64,000 nucleotides of DNA, from the NCBI GenBank assembly GCA_041736155.1, contig JBGSUL010000109.1, positions 45,060-109,059 of the forward strand, in the 5' to 3' direction. The notes beneath the pieces were generated by a model, which was not told the DNA's origin, ran no database searches, and was given only the letters and a program-made list of their open reading frames with translations. Shown here in pieces: positions 8,709 to 17,389 of this stretch; the stretch's first letter is position 1, and every line of letters starts with the position of its first letter. The DNA is from JANPLN01 sp041736155. Lineage in GTDB: Bacteria; Bdellovibrionota; Bdellovibrionia; Bdellovibrionales; JAGQZY01. A program made the translations under genes and the position numbers.

Positions 8709-9437
8709 ATGACGAAACTCAGTATTAACGTAAACAAAGTGGCTACTCTCAGAAATGCGAGGGGGAAGAATCTTCCTGACGTGCTAAAGACATCCCTTAA
8801 GCTGATCGAATACGGAGCTCAGGGGATCACTGTGCATCCGCGCCCGGATGGTCGACATATTCGCTGGGATGACGTTATCCAGCTCAAGCAACACATCAAT
8901 GTGGAGCTCAACATCGAAGGGTATCCCTCCAACGAATTTCTCCTTCACAGCACAGACATCCTTCCCGCACAATGCACTCTTGTTCCAGATCCCCCTCATG
9001 TGCTGACTTCTAATGCAGGTTGGCGCCTTCAAGGGAATGAGAAAACTCTACATACGGCAGTTCCTCTCCTTAAAGAAAAAAACATCCGCGTTTCTCTTTT
9101 TGTCGATCCTGATAATATCACTACCCAAGAGCTTCTCGAGTTTCGCGATATGGGTGTGGATCGCATCGAGATGTACACCGAATCCTATGCCGATCATTTC
9201 GGCACTCCTCAACAAAAAGAGACGACACTCAAATACCTTAAGTGTGCACAGCTTGCAGACTCCATGGGCCTTGAGATCAACGCCGGTCATGATTTAAATT
9301 TGCATAACCTCAAGCACCTCTTGCAAACCATTCCCATGATCAAAGAAGTCTCCATCGGCCACGCCCTTGTCTGCGACGCCCTTGAAATGGGCTGGCAACA
9401 AACCGTCCTTGAATACTTACGGTGCCTGCCTTTTTAG
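8709..9437 (+). CDS. pdxJ: Pyridoxine 5'-phosphate synthase
   Basis: A 242-residue TIM-barrel protein of the PdxJ family. Recognisable blocks are LSINVNKVATLRNARG at the start, GITVHPRPDGRHIR, CTLVPDPP, RVSLFVDPD, RIEMYTESYA, INAGHDLN and VSIGHALVCDAL. PdxJ condenses 1-deoxy-D-xylulose 5-phosphate with 3-amino-2-oxopropyl phosphate to give pyridoxine 5'-phosphate in the DXP-dependent vitamin B6 pathway, in the cytoplasm. Length and motif order are normal. It appears monocistronic, 73 bp after the cyclase gene, and its base composition returns to that of the surrounding genome. Confidence 0.97.
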   Translation: MTKLSINVNKVATLRNARGKNLPDVLKTSLKLIEYGAQGITVHPRPDGRHIRWDDVIQLKQHINVELNIEGYPSNEFLLHSTDILPAQCTLVPDPPHVLTSNAGWRLQGNEKTLHTAVPLLKEKNIRVSLFVDPDNITTQELLEFRDMGVDRIEMYTESYADHFGTPQQKETTLKYLKCAQLADSMGLEINAGHDLNLHNLKHLLQTIPMIKEVSIGHALVCDALEMGWQQTVLEYLRCLPF

Positions 9438-9541
9438 GTAAACAATTTATATTTATCTGAATTTAATAGAATAATCGCTCAAGGTTGTTTTCATAAAAAT
9501 ATCTAGTGTCTCAATTTGAGAATCCCTCAACTTTGGTCTAG

Positions 9542-9573
9542 CCCCATCCGATAAAGAATAAACCTAGATGGGG
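9542..9573 (+). promoter_or_regulatory. Stem-loop covering the ribosome binding site of the 9579 gene
   Basis: CCCCATC (9542-9548) pairs with GATGGGG (9567-9573) around an 18-base loop. The right arm carries the G-run that serves as Shine-Dalgarno for the TTG start at 9579, so folding would hide it. A small palindrome TCTCAATTTGAGA lies upstream at 9509-9521. Confidence 0.4.
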
Positions 9574-9578
9574 GACAA

Positions 9579-11474
9579 TTGATTATAGAAGTCTTTTTTG
9601 TGTATCTTCTAGCCAATGCCCGTCCTCCAGAGGAGCCGCAGAGAACTCAAGAAGATGAACAAATTGATAATTTCTGTGCCCCTTATCTTAATCAAGGCGT
9701 TGATCATTATGCGAACTGTGTCGCAGAGCGAGGACGAATTGCGGAACAAGAGCGACAACGGCAAGAAAATTCAAGGAGAATGATCGAGTTGAATGGTGGT
9801 GTGGCATCAAGACCGTCACCCAGCAATTGTAACTCGCAAGCAGCTCTCAATGCCTGTCAAAAAGAGAGCGTCGAAACAATAAACACCTTAAAAAACCCAT
9901 ACACCCCAGATGGAGAAGTTAAGCGATTGTTACAGTCTTGCCGAGCGGCCTGCAATCCTGACTCAGCTCAAGTTTTGAGGCATTTCTTAGGTGGATGTAC
10001 GAATGATATTTCGTCAGTCAAACACACGATGCTCAATACCATGAATAGTTGTGGGACCAGTACCGCCGCCACCAATGTAGTGAGCGCCGCTGTTCCTCAG
10101 GATGTTAGGAATTTGATGTCCTCCGATATGAGTATCAGCGACAAACTCAATGCCGGTGCGCAGAGACTCTTAGGGTACTCCTGGAATCCCGCCGCAGGAA
10201 CCTCGACAAATGCAATAATAAGTACAGAGGGCACTCAGCTCAGTGGGGGTGTTCGCTACATGCAAATCACTGTTGGCGGTGTGCAGACGTTTGGATATTG
10301 CTCTGTGGATAACAGTTGCCATCAAACTTACGAAGAAGCTGCACAAGCCAGCGCGCCACTGTTAGTTAGAAATGGGGTGTATGGAAAAAATGTAAATCCT
10401 ACGATCACCGCTGCGGTCGCTAATCCATTTGCGGGCCCAACAGATACTTATAAAGAAGCGTTTCATACTGAAAATCCGCTAGATAATGCGGATTCCATAA
10501 TATCTGAGGAGACGCCAACAAACCTTTCATTTGGGGACATTCAAGATACTAATCCCATAGACAGCGAGTATAGCCTTGGAACAGGTGCTGAACCTCCCGC
10601 TGTGGCAAAGGAAATTGTGGCTCTTACAGATTCACCACATGCCAAAACGAACGATGGCTCACCGCCAACCGTTACGCCATCGCGCAATGATTTTCCAGGA
10701 CTTTACAAAGGTGGGAACTATCCCAATCTTCATAATGGGATAAATTCAAATCCTGAGATTTCTGCAAGTTCTGTTTCAATTGGAAATGGAGAAGTTGTTT
10801 CTGGCGGATATGGAGCTCAGGGTAATGATGTTAGAAACCTGTCAGGAGAAATTAAACCCATTGGTTTTACAGGATCAGGACAAGTTACACCCACTCAATT
10901 TCAAGCAGCTAACGGGCCCAATGGGAGCCCCCAAGCGCCATCTCAGAGAGGAAGCGCTATTAGTTTTGGGGCAGGAGTACCACAAACAAGCGGTGCACTT
11001 CCGGCAGGAGGAGGAATTAGCGGGACCCCAAGAGTCGCCTCGTTGAGGCCAGGAAATCAACAAATTGGCGCGCCCGCAATACAAATGCGCTCAGACGTTT
11101 TCTATAATACGGGGACACGGGGTTTTGCACAGGGTCCTCAAGGAAGAAATTTAAACAAATGCCAGGGGCCAAACTGTCGTCGCGTCTTGAGAGGAAAAAA
11201 GGCAGCCACGCTCAATTGTGATGGCAATCCTCAATGTATCTTGGCGCTCACTGGCAAGCTGAGGGGCTCGGGCCAACAGCGCATGAGGGGAGAATGGCAT
11301 TCAAATTTCTCGCACCATGCGTTTGCTAATAGTGGGCGCAGCGTTGCTAGTGTTCGAAGTAGAACAGTGCCCGGCGGTATTGTACGAGGCAAAAATATAG
11401 ATATTTTAAATATGATGATTCAGTCGGATGTATTTAAGCTTGATCATGAGGGATTACTGCAATTAGATCCGTAA
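9579..11474 (+). CDS. Secreted cysteine-containing low-complexity protein, unknown function
   Basis: A 631-residue protein I do not recognise. It starts at TTG with a G-run upstream; the in-frame alternatives are poorer. The N-terminus (IEVFFVYLLANA) looks like a short signal peptide. Residues about 30-260 contain scattered cysteines in small pairs (CNSQAALNAC, CRAAC), suggesting disulfides. Residues about 290-520 are rich in Gly, Pro, Ser and Asn and probably disordered. The C-terminus again has cysteines (CQGPNC, CDGNPQC) and basic residues. Its stop lies five bases from the stop of a convergent trypsin-like protease gene. Whether the two are functionally linked is not shown. Confidence 0.72.
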   Translation: MIIEVFFVYLLANARPPEEPQRTQEDEQIDNFCAPYLNQGVDHYANCVAERGRIAEQERQRQENSRRMIELNGGVASRPSPSNCNSQAALNACQKESVETINTLKNPYTPDGEVKRLLQSCRAACNPDSAQVLRHFLGGCTNDISSVKHTMLNTMNSCGTSTAATNVVSAAVPQDVRNLMSSDMSISDKLNAGAQRLLGYSWNPAAGTSTNAIISTEGTQLSGGVRYMQITVGGVQTFGYCSVDNSCHQTYEEAAQASAPLLVRNGVYGKNVNPTITAAVANPFAGPTDTYKEAFHTENPLDNADSIISEETPTNLSFGDIQDTNPIDSEYSLGTGAEPPAVAKEIVALTDSPHAKTNDGSPPTVTPSRNDFPGLYKGGNYPNLHNGINSNPEISASSVSIGNGEVVSGGYGAQGNDVRNLSGEIKPIGFTGSGQVTPTQFQAANGPNGSPQAPSQRGSAISFGAGVPQTSGALPAGGGISGTPRVASLRPGNQQIGAPAIQMRSDVFYNTGTRGFAQGPQGRNLNKCQGPNCRRVLRGKKAATLNCDGNPQCILALTGKLRGSGQQRMRGEWHSNFSHHAFANSGRSVASVRSRTVPGGIVRGKNIDILNMMIQSDVFKLDHEGLLQLDP

Positions 11475-11479
11475 CTATA

Positions 11480-12616
11480 TTAATTCGCAACGGTGGTACC
11501 CTGTGTATGATCCACACTAGGTAATTCTTGATCGCTTGGGTACGTAATGTAATTCCAGTATTGGGTCATGAGATTGCGATCGATTGGATATGCACTGGTG
11601 GATGTATTCCCAGGATTAGTTGAATCAGGGCGGCCTGAACAGTGCAGCCCCACAAGTTCTCCGGAAGCTGTAATTAGAGCACCACCGCTAATGCCAGGAT
11701 TAGAATAATTGGTGGTTCGCAAATTTGCATTAGGTCTTACTGGTGCAAGTGCGTGTCCGTTAGAAATCATTAAAGTATTTCCTGGGGAATCTCCCTCGCC
11801 TCCGGGGAAAACATTTGTTTGCCCAGGGTAACCCACGAGGTAAGTCTCTTCGTTGAGTTGTAAATTATCTAATCCAGATGTTCGTGTAGATAAAGCAGAG
11901 TCTCGCACAATGCGCTCATTGAGCGTCATTTCTACATAATCAGATTTACCCACAGGTTCCGCAACCGCAGGAGAAGGGTGATTCCTTTGAAAAGTTTGAT
12001 AATTCAATCGTGGATTGTCATTAATTGCACTAAATTCCATCATAGGTTTTCCAACAGTCGCAGAATTATAAACATCAGTCATTTGACCATTTCGTGATGC
12101 ACGCAAAATCATAGGAGGTGAAATGTCCTTCACTGAGATATTGCCATTGAGTTGAGAAGCTAAACTGATCCAATTGTGAAAGCCATGCCGACAGGTGTGG
12201 AAGTTGCCACGGTTAAAAAACGCAGTGCCGTTACTTGTGTAGCCAAGCACAGGACAATAACGAAGTCCTTGTTTTCGACAGGTTTCAATTTGCAGGGGAC
12301 GAGGGTTCTTTGTATCCGAAAGTATTGCGGGATCTGTCTCTTTTGGTATTAAGGTGCCTGGGCCGTTCATATCTTCGCCTAAATCTACAACATCAAAATG
12401 TTCGCCCGCGGTGCGCGTGCCACCCACAGTGATCATTTGAAAAACGGCATTTTCTGCAAACTGTTGAAAGGGAAGATTTAAGGCTTTGACCTCGGAACTG
12501 TCGACCCGTCGATAGCCTTCCCATCGCTCTGTGGTAGCCGGGGAGTCAGCCAAGGAACTTGTCGTTATGAAAAAAGTGACAACCGTCGCCACTGTTTGCA
12601 CCCAAAATGGACTCAT
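11480..12616 (-). CDS. Exported trypsin-like serine protease
   Basis: A 378-residue protein with a signal peptide (first 24 residues). The trypsin-like core shows a His candidate at about 144 (TCRHGF, in the place of TAAHC), an Asp candidate in KSDYVEMTL, and the Ser at about 310 in NPGISGGAL, the standard GxSGG nucleophile. YLVGYPGQ and ELVGLHCSG are typical strands around the active site. It resembles bacterial V8/glutamyl-endopeptidase-like S1 members more than HtrA, as no PDZ domain follows. AAGGGAT precedes the ATG. It converges on the 9579 gene. Confidence 0.82.
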   Translation of the reverse strand: MSPFWVQTVATVVTFFITTSSLADSPATTERWEGYRRVDSSEVKALNLPFQQFAENAVFQMITVGGTRTAGEHFDVVDLGEDMNGPGTLIPKETDPAILSDTKNPRPLQIETCRKQGLRYCPVLGYTSNGTAFFNRGNFHTCRHGFHNWISLASQLNGNISVKDISPPMILRASRNGQMTDVYNSATVGKPMMEFSAINDNPRLNYQTFQRNHPSPAVAEPVGKSDYVEMTLNERIVRDSALSTRTSGLDNLQLNEETYLVGYPGQTNVFPGGEGDSPGNTLMISNGHALAPVRPNANLRTTNYSNPGISGGALITASGELVGLHCSGRPDSTNPGNTSTSAYPIDRNLMTQYWNYITYPSDQELPSVDHTQGTTVAN

Positions 12617-12915
12617 TTTATATCCCTTGTTTGTTATAATCCTCTACAAGTCTGCTCACACAGGTAAGTGCAATTTCAACACCATAAAAAGAAAAAATAC
12701 GGTGAAAATAGGTAGAGTTGGAAGTCGTGAGAAATTGTTAAAATCTTAGTTGATTGCAAAGTTTTTTGACAAAGAAAAATCGAAGTCTGCTTGAGTTCTA
12801 TCCAAGCATCTACCGTCCGAATCCCAGACAAATCATCATATGCGGCCAGCTATTGAGTAGGGGACGACGTATTGTTAGTGCAGTTATTTCTTCTCAATAA
12901 AAATTCTTGATTTTA
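12617..12915. other. Intergenic stretch between divergent genes
   Basis: About 300 bases between the trypsin-like gene (minus) and the toxin-antitoxin pair (plus). It should hold both promoters. I see A/T-rich tracts but no convincing ORF, RNA gene or repeat. Confidence 0.5.
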
Positions 12916-12933
12916 TGTACAAAATTTTGTACA
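12916..12933. promoter_or_regulatory. Perfect 18-bp palindrome, probable antitoxin operator
   Basis: TGTACAAAATTTTGTACA is its own reverse complement. It ends three bases before the GAGGAGG ribosome binding site of the toxin gene and so overlaps the expected promoter or leader. Toxin-antitoxin operons are commonly autorepressed through such dyads, so binding by the downstream HTH antitoxin is the likely role (inference). Confidence 0.75.
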
Positions 12934-12947
12934 AACGAGGAGGCTGA

Positions 12948-13253
12948 TTGAGAGATCTAAAGCCTGTTGTATGGTTAGGTGATAGTAAAGAAGTGCTGGA
13001 ACGATTTCCGCGCTTAATAAAAGCTGAGATAGGTTTTCAATTATACCTTTTGCAAAAAGGTGAGGAACCTCCGCGGAGTCGCCCCATGAAGAGTATTGGC
13101 ATTGGAGTCTACGAGCTCAAGGATCAAGATCCAGCAGGATGGTATCGCACTATTTATGTCCTGCATGTATTTAAAAAACAAAGTGCGAAAACTTCAAAAA
13201 ATGATTTGGAGATCGCGAAAATGAGACTCAAAAAATTGGGAGCAAGAAAATGA
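12948..13253 (+). CDS. RelE/HigB-type (Gp49-like) toxin
   Basis: A 101-residue basic protein with the layout of phage-derived Gp49-like/HigB toxins: KPVVWLGDSKEVL..FP at the start, then KSIGIGVYELK and GWYRTIYVLHVFKKQS, where the conserved Lys-Lys/Gln-Ser region ends the toxin fold. Such proteins are ribosome-dependent or free mRNA endonucleases. The start is TTG, four bases after GAGGAGG (12937-12943). The gene overlaps the downstream antitoxin by four bases (ATGA). Toxin-first order is the HigBA arrangement. Confidence 0.87.
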   Translation: MRDLKPVVWLGDSKEVLERFPRLIKAEIGFQLYLLQKGEEPPRSRPMKSIGIGVYELKDQDPAGWYRTIYVLHVFKKQSAKTSKNDLEIAKMRLKKLGARK

Positions 13254-13534
13254 ACAAAAAAACGGAAGTCGTTTTTGGAAGCTTAGGATTTAGTAAAAGT
13301 GAGAGCCTAGCCATGTGTCTCAAGGTGGATATTTATCTCAATGTTATGAAAATTATAAAAAGCCGAAAGTTAAAACCCAAAGATCTACAGAAAATCTTTG
13401 ATGTGCCGCACACGCGAGTTAGTGAGCTCATGAATGCGCGACTGACCACAATGAGTATGGAAAAACTTATTAATTATCTTGAACAACTAGGGTGCACAGC
13501 AAGTTTTACGATTAAAAACTCAAAAGCGAGTTAG
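13250..13534 (+). CDS. HigA-type XRE-family antitoxin
   Basis: A 94-residue helix-turn-helix protein. The HTH is clear in the second half: LKPKDLQKIFDVPHTRVSELMN followed by SMEKLINYLEQLG, as in HTH_37-type antitoxins that pair with Gp49-like toxins. It is expected to neutralise the toxin encoded just upstream and to repress the operon, probably at the palindrome at 12916-12933. Translation is coupled to the toxin by a four-base overlap. Confidence 0.88.
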   Translation: MNKKTEVVFGSLGFSKSESLAMCLKVDIYLNVMKIIKSRKLKPKDLQKIFDVPHTRVSELMNARLTTMSMEKLINYLEQLGCTASFTIKNSKAS

Positions 13535-13784
13535 TAATGGACTTGGCGGAGAAGCTAAGACTCGAGTTTGAAGTCGACGTGGCCTAAATCATTTCTAATG
13601 CATTTTTAGCGACAATCTTGCGTCCTTATAAACATTATAAAGTGACAAAAATGCGCTCCACATTCAAAAGACATAAATAATATCTAGTAAAATCATATAC
13701 TTATAAAAGTTCATTTTTGGGATGAGTTTTGCAATTGTTTCTTCCGAGAAACTTTTATTCCGGGCTATGACCGGGGAGGATTTT

Positions 13785-15224
13785 ATGTTGTTCAAACAAT
13801 CTCAGCGCACCTTGCGACAAGGCTTAGTCCTCTCGCTAATCGCCCCCGCGTTGTTTGCGTGCTCAAAATCCAAGTTCAGCACTGTGCAATCAGCGCCGGT
13901 TGAGCCCGTTCAACAAACTTACAGCCCACGCCCAGATCCTAATTATAGACCTCCCACTTATACACCGCCACCTCCGCCGCCCACCTATCAACCACCACCA
14001 CAGCAACAAAGCGATTGCAATGACTATACATATCCTGCTCCTGCCTATGAAGGCCCTAAGGCTGTTCATGTTTTGGTAGCTTTAGATGGTTCTAAATCCA
14101 ATGTCGAAGAAAGATATCGTCAACTCAGTGGCTTGGTAAAAGCTTACTCTTCCGTCGTCGCTCGTAATATTCCCATCAAAGTCGCTTTGATTACCGGTCA
14201 CTCTCCCGAGAGCACAGACTCCGCTCTTTTTGGAAATCTCTTTTACGAAAACCAAGTAGGCCGCGGCGGGGAACCTGATGTCATCGTCTTTAATGCGGGT
14301 CCGACAGATAACGACACAGCCTATCGCTGGTTGTACGACAAAATCATGAAAATGCGCACAGACAACTCCCATAGCCCAACAGGGATTTCTGGCGGCGGTG
14401 AACTACTACTTGTAAACACACTCGCAGTTCTCAACGATCAACGTCTCCAGCAACTGATGGGAATGAGTCGTGGCGACATTCTCAATATCCATTTCCTGGC
14501 TGACGAAAACGATGCTTGTACTATTGGAACCGTGGAGAGTGATGTACCAAACGCGAGTACAATTCTTCCCAGCGAGCGTGGGATGCAACGTGAAATCATT
14601 GCACGCAACCGCCATTGTATCAGCGATAAATATGCCAATCAGCTCGACGCTTCAAATCCAAGTCATGATCTTGTCAATGTGTTAGGTCAGTCACTCACTT
14701 ACAGTTATGATATGCAAGTGAACAACGATGGCCATGGTTACAGCGAACGTCTCTATAGTCGCATCGAACAACTTTCTAGCTTCTTTAAAATTCACATGTC
14801 AGCCTTTGTTTACACAACACAACCTCCGCGCGTGAACGAAAACGAAATCGGTCATGGTTACATCGATCTGATCCAAGCTTTGGATCAAGGTGGAGTCAAG
14901 GGCAGCGTTTTTGATCTCAATGCTTTAACGAATGATCAAAGTGTTTATTTAGCAGGTTCTAGCGTTGTGAATGCGATGAACGAAAACATGTACTCGCGTG
15001 TTCAGTTAACCGATGCGAATGGCCAACCCCTCGATACCAGTTCCATGGATTATCAACGTTCACAGGTTTTTGTCGTCAATGCCGCTGGGCAAAGCACAGG
15101 ACAGCCCATTGAATATCGTCGTTCCAATACCAATGGATACATCGATGTCCGTCGCGGTTGTCCAATTCAACAAAACTACAACTTACGCGTTCGTTACTGC
15201 CGTCAAAGAACAACTGGATACTAA
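13785..15224 (+). CDS. Lipoprotein with proline-rich linker and VWA-like domain
   Basis: A 479-residue predicted lipoprotein: signal peptide with lipobox LFAC, then a Pro/Tyr/Gln-rich linker (about residues 40-90). A von Willebrand factor A-like domain begins at HVLVALDGSKS, where DGSKS fits the DxSxS metal-ion-dependent adhesion site; further strands are IKVALITG and ILNIHFLADEND. VWA domains mediate protein binding at cell surfaces. I prefer ATG 13785, preceded by GGGGAGG, over the in-frame ATG at 13722 because the signal peptide begins there. A bidirectional terminator separates it from the convergent OmpA-family gene. Confidence 0.8.
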   Translation: MLFKQSQRTLRQGLVLSLIAPALFACSKSKFSTVQSAPVEPVQQTYSPRPDPNYRPPTYTPPPPPPTYQPPPQQQSDCNDYTYPAPAYEGPKAVHVLVALDGSKSNVEERYRQLSGLVKAYSSVVARNIPIKVALITGHSPESTDSALFGNLFYENQVGRGGEPDVIVFNAGPTDNDTAYRWLYDKIMKMRTDNSHSPTGISGGGELLLVNTLAVLNDQRLQQLMGMSRGDILNIHFLADENDACTIGTVESDVPNASTILPSERGMQREIIARNRHCISDKYANQLDASNPSHDLVNVLGQSLTYSYDMQVNNDGHGYSERLYSRIEQLSSFFKIHMSAFVYTTQPPRVNENEIGHGYIDLIQALDQGGVKGSVFDLNALTNDQSVYLAGSSVVNAMNENMYSRVQLTDANGQPLDTSSMDYQRSQVFVVNAAGQSTGQPIEYRRSNTNGYIDVRRGCPIQQNYNLRVRYCRQRTTGY

Positions 15225-15228
15225 AATA

Positions 15229-15251
15229 AACTCCTCATACGCTGAGGAGTT
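15229..15251. terminator. Bidirectional terminator between convergent genes
   Basis: AACTCCTCA and TGAGGAGTT form a 9-bp stem with a TACGC loop. T-rich sequence follows on the plus strand (CTTCCATTTTTAATTTTT) and on the minus strand (TATTTTAG). Confidence 0.8.
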
Positions 15252-15260
15252 CTTCCATTT

Positions 15261-16955
15261 TTAATTTTTATTTGGCTTAGGATAAACCGGGACCTGTTGA
15301 GGTGCCGGTTTTTTTATTTGTGGCGCAGTCGGCGCCGCGGGAGCGGGAGGCGTCGCAGGTGATGCGTTCGGCGCAGGCGGCGCTCCCGCAGGTGCGTTCT
15401 GCATTGCCGGCGCAGGTGGTGGAGCAACTGGCGCCGCCATCTTCGGTGCGCTAGGAGCTGGAGGCGCAGCTGGAGCCGTCACTGCGGCCGCTTTTCCTGG
15501 TGGCACCATGACTCCCGCAGAGTTCAAAGTTCCCGCCGGAATTAACTGCGTACTGCCTTGGCGTTTTACAAAAAATTCCACACGTCGGTTTAAGGCACGG
15601 CCTTGATAATTACGATTGGTCGCCATCGGACTGCGTTCGCCTTCGCCTAAAGCGCGCAGTTTCATTCTTTGATCTTCAGGCAAATACGTTTTAATCACTT
15701 CGCTGACAGACTGAGCGCGACGTTGACTGAGATCAAGATTGTAAGCATCGGCGCCGACAGAATCCGTATGACCAATAATAATCAATTCTTTAAATCCACT
15801 GCCTTTAAGTACGTAGTCCGCTAGATTTTTCAGATAAGGATGGAAATCTCCGCGAACGCCGGTGCCGTTAAATTCAAACAAAATATTTTTAGCCATAAAC
15901 TTTTCGTCATTCACCGGAGCAGGAGCACTAAACGCTTCGGGCTCATCGATGTAAGTAAAATCGGGTTCGGCGACCAAGGCCACTTCGGGTGTTTCTTCAG
16001 GAACTTCATCAAGAATATAATCTGAGGGAGGCGCCGCTTCTCCCGAGGAGAAGATCGGTCCAAACGACCAATTGAGGCCGGCGTAAACGCGCCAATCGGG
16101 TGAAGCTGTTCCGTGGAAAATTTCTGTTCCAAAACCAGCGTGAGCGGCGATGTCGTAAATGAGATCAAACTTCCCACCAATTAAAAGTTCTCCCACCGAT
16201 TGATCGCGATCGGAGGTGAAGGCCACTTCTTTTGCAGGGAGAGCGCCATAAATTTCGGCGATCACTTTAAAATCGTAATCTGGGAAATAATAACTTCCCG
16301 CAATCGAAGCAATGTATTGATCATCAAAAGGTTGTACCGGGACACCTGCGACCGGAGCGCCAGGGTTGCGTAAGCGGTACCCTAAGTTAAGCCCCCAAGT
16401 GAAAAGCTGGATGGTGTTGTTATAGGCTACTTGCAAATTGTAAGTGGGGCCGGGGCTTGTTCCAGTAAATGGGAAATTCTCAATCATATAGAGATTCATG
16501 GCCGCCGAGACAGCGATCCCTTGCGAGAGCCCATCCCAAACTCGATATTTAGTATTGAGGCGCACTTCTGTGAGTCCGGTTTGCTCAAACTGTCCCTGAA
16601 AGCCTGTCGAAGCGGCGTCTACTGTTTGGTTGATAATTTGCGGGATACTGATCCCCATGTCCCAATTGTTCATAATTCCAAAACCCAAGTTAAAATCCAT
16701 AGAGACTAAAGAATCTTGCGGTTGTTCAAAGCGGCCAGGAGTGCCGATGTCTTCGTAGTGAGGTAAAGTGTTCACCGCATAGTTAAAAAAGAGGCCCAGA
16801 TTAAAAACTCCCGGCGACAGAGTTTTCGAAGACTCAACGGTCACAAAATCTAGACCGCTCGTTGTGGGGTTAAAATTTTGGCTATCCACACCTACGACGT
16901 TGGCCTGTGCCACAGAACCTAAAAACACAAAACAAATAAGCAGGAAAGTTTTCAT
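15261..16955 (-). CDS. OmpA-family outer membrane protein with N-terminal barrel and proline/alanine tail
   Basis: A 564-residue protein in four parts: signal peptide (1-18), a beta-barrel-like region of alternating hydrophobic strands (about 20-300), an OmpA-like peptidoglycan-binding domain (about 355-475), and a C-terminal tail almost wholly of Ala and Pro (about 480-564). The OmpA domain has ILFEFNGTGV, IIGHTDSVG and NLDLSQRRAQSV; the Asp and Arg of these motifs bind diaminopimelate in known OmpA domains. It should tie the outer membrane to the cell wall. The long Pro/Ala tail after the OmpA domain is unusual. It is transcribed alone. Confidence 0.9.
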   Translation of the reverse strand: MKTFLLICFVFLGSVAQANVVGVDSQNFNPTTSGLDFVTVESSKTLSPGVFNLGLFFNYAVNTLPHYEDIGTPGRFEQPQDSLVSMDFNLGFGIMNNWDMGISIPQIINQTVDAASTGFQGQFEQTGLTEVRLNTKYRVWDGLSQGIAVSAAMNLYMIENFPFTGTSPGPTYNLQVAYNNTIQLFTWGLNLGYRLRNPGAPVAGVPVQPFDDQYIASIAGSYYFPDYDFKVIAEIYGALPAKEVAFTSDRDQSVGELLIGGKFDLIYDIAAHAGFGTEIFHGTASPDWRVYAGLNWSFGPIFSSGEAAPPSDYILDEVPEETPEVALVAEPDFTYIDEPEAFSAPAPVNDEKFMAKNILFEFNGTGVRGDFHPYLKNLADYVLKGSGFKELIIIGHTDSVGADAYNLDLSQRRAQSVSEVIKTYLPEDQRMKLRALGEGERSPMATNRNYQGRALNRRVEFFVKRQGSTQLIPAGTLNSAGVMVPPGKAAAVTAPAAPPAPSAPKMAAPVAPPPAPAMQNAPAGAPPAPNASPATPPAPAAPTAPQIKKPAPQQVPVYPKPNKN

Positions 16956-17216
16956 TTAAGCCACCTTTATTAGCATGTTAGCCACGGTAAACCACGAATA
17001 GAGCTACACCTTCATTCTAGAGAGAAAACCGGGTTTTCCAACGTCTCTCACAAGGCACCTGGACTAAAGGCTTAAAATATCAGTGGATTTTCAATTGATA
17101 ATGTTGTTTGAAAATAAGGTCCTAATGCTGAGTGATAAACTTTGCGATCTCTGAGGCCCGTGGCATACTGATTTTGCCATTGATGATGTTCTCCTTAAAA
17201 TTAAAGTTCGTTGCTT
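16956..17216. other. Intergenic stretch with possible small RNA
   Basis: The 434 bases between the divergent OmpA and folE2 genes contain no supportable ORF. A full intrinsic terminator sits at 17217-17243 on the plus strand with no coding sequence upstream of it, so a short transcript starting somewhere in about 17040-17150 could be a small RNA. Its start is not defined. Confidence 0.35.
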
Positions 17217-17243
17217 AAAAGGGAGCCTAAAAAGCTCCCTTTT
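17217..17243 (+). terminator. Orphan rho-independent terminator
   Basis: AAAAGGGAGC and GCTCCCTTTT form a stem with loop CTAAAAA, followed by further T residues. No gene on the plus strand precedes it within this intergenic region. Confidence 0.85.
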
Positions 17244-17389
17244 TTTATGCAAAATCCTCATCTCCTCTATAGAAGCCCATTTCCGCCTGAATAAAGTGCT
17301 GTTTCATTGCGTTAAGCGGTGAGAATGGGTATATATTCACACCTCGACATAATTCTCTAAGGACGCATATTTAGAACGAGAGGTGGACT

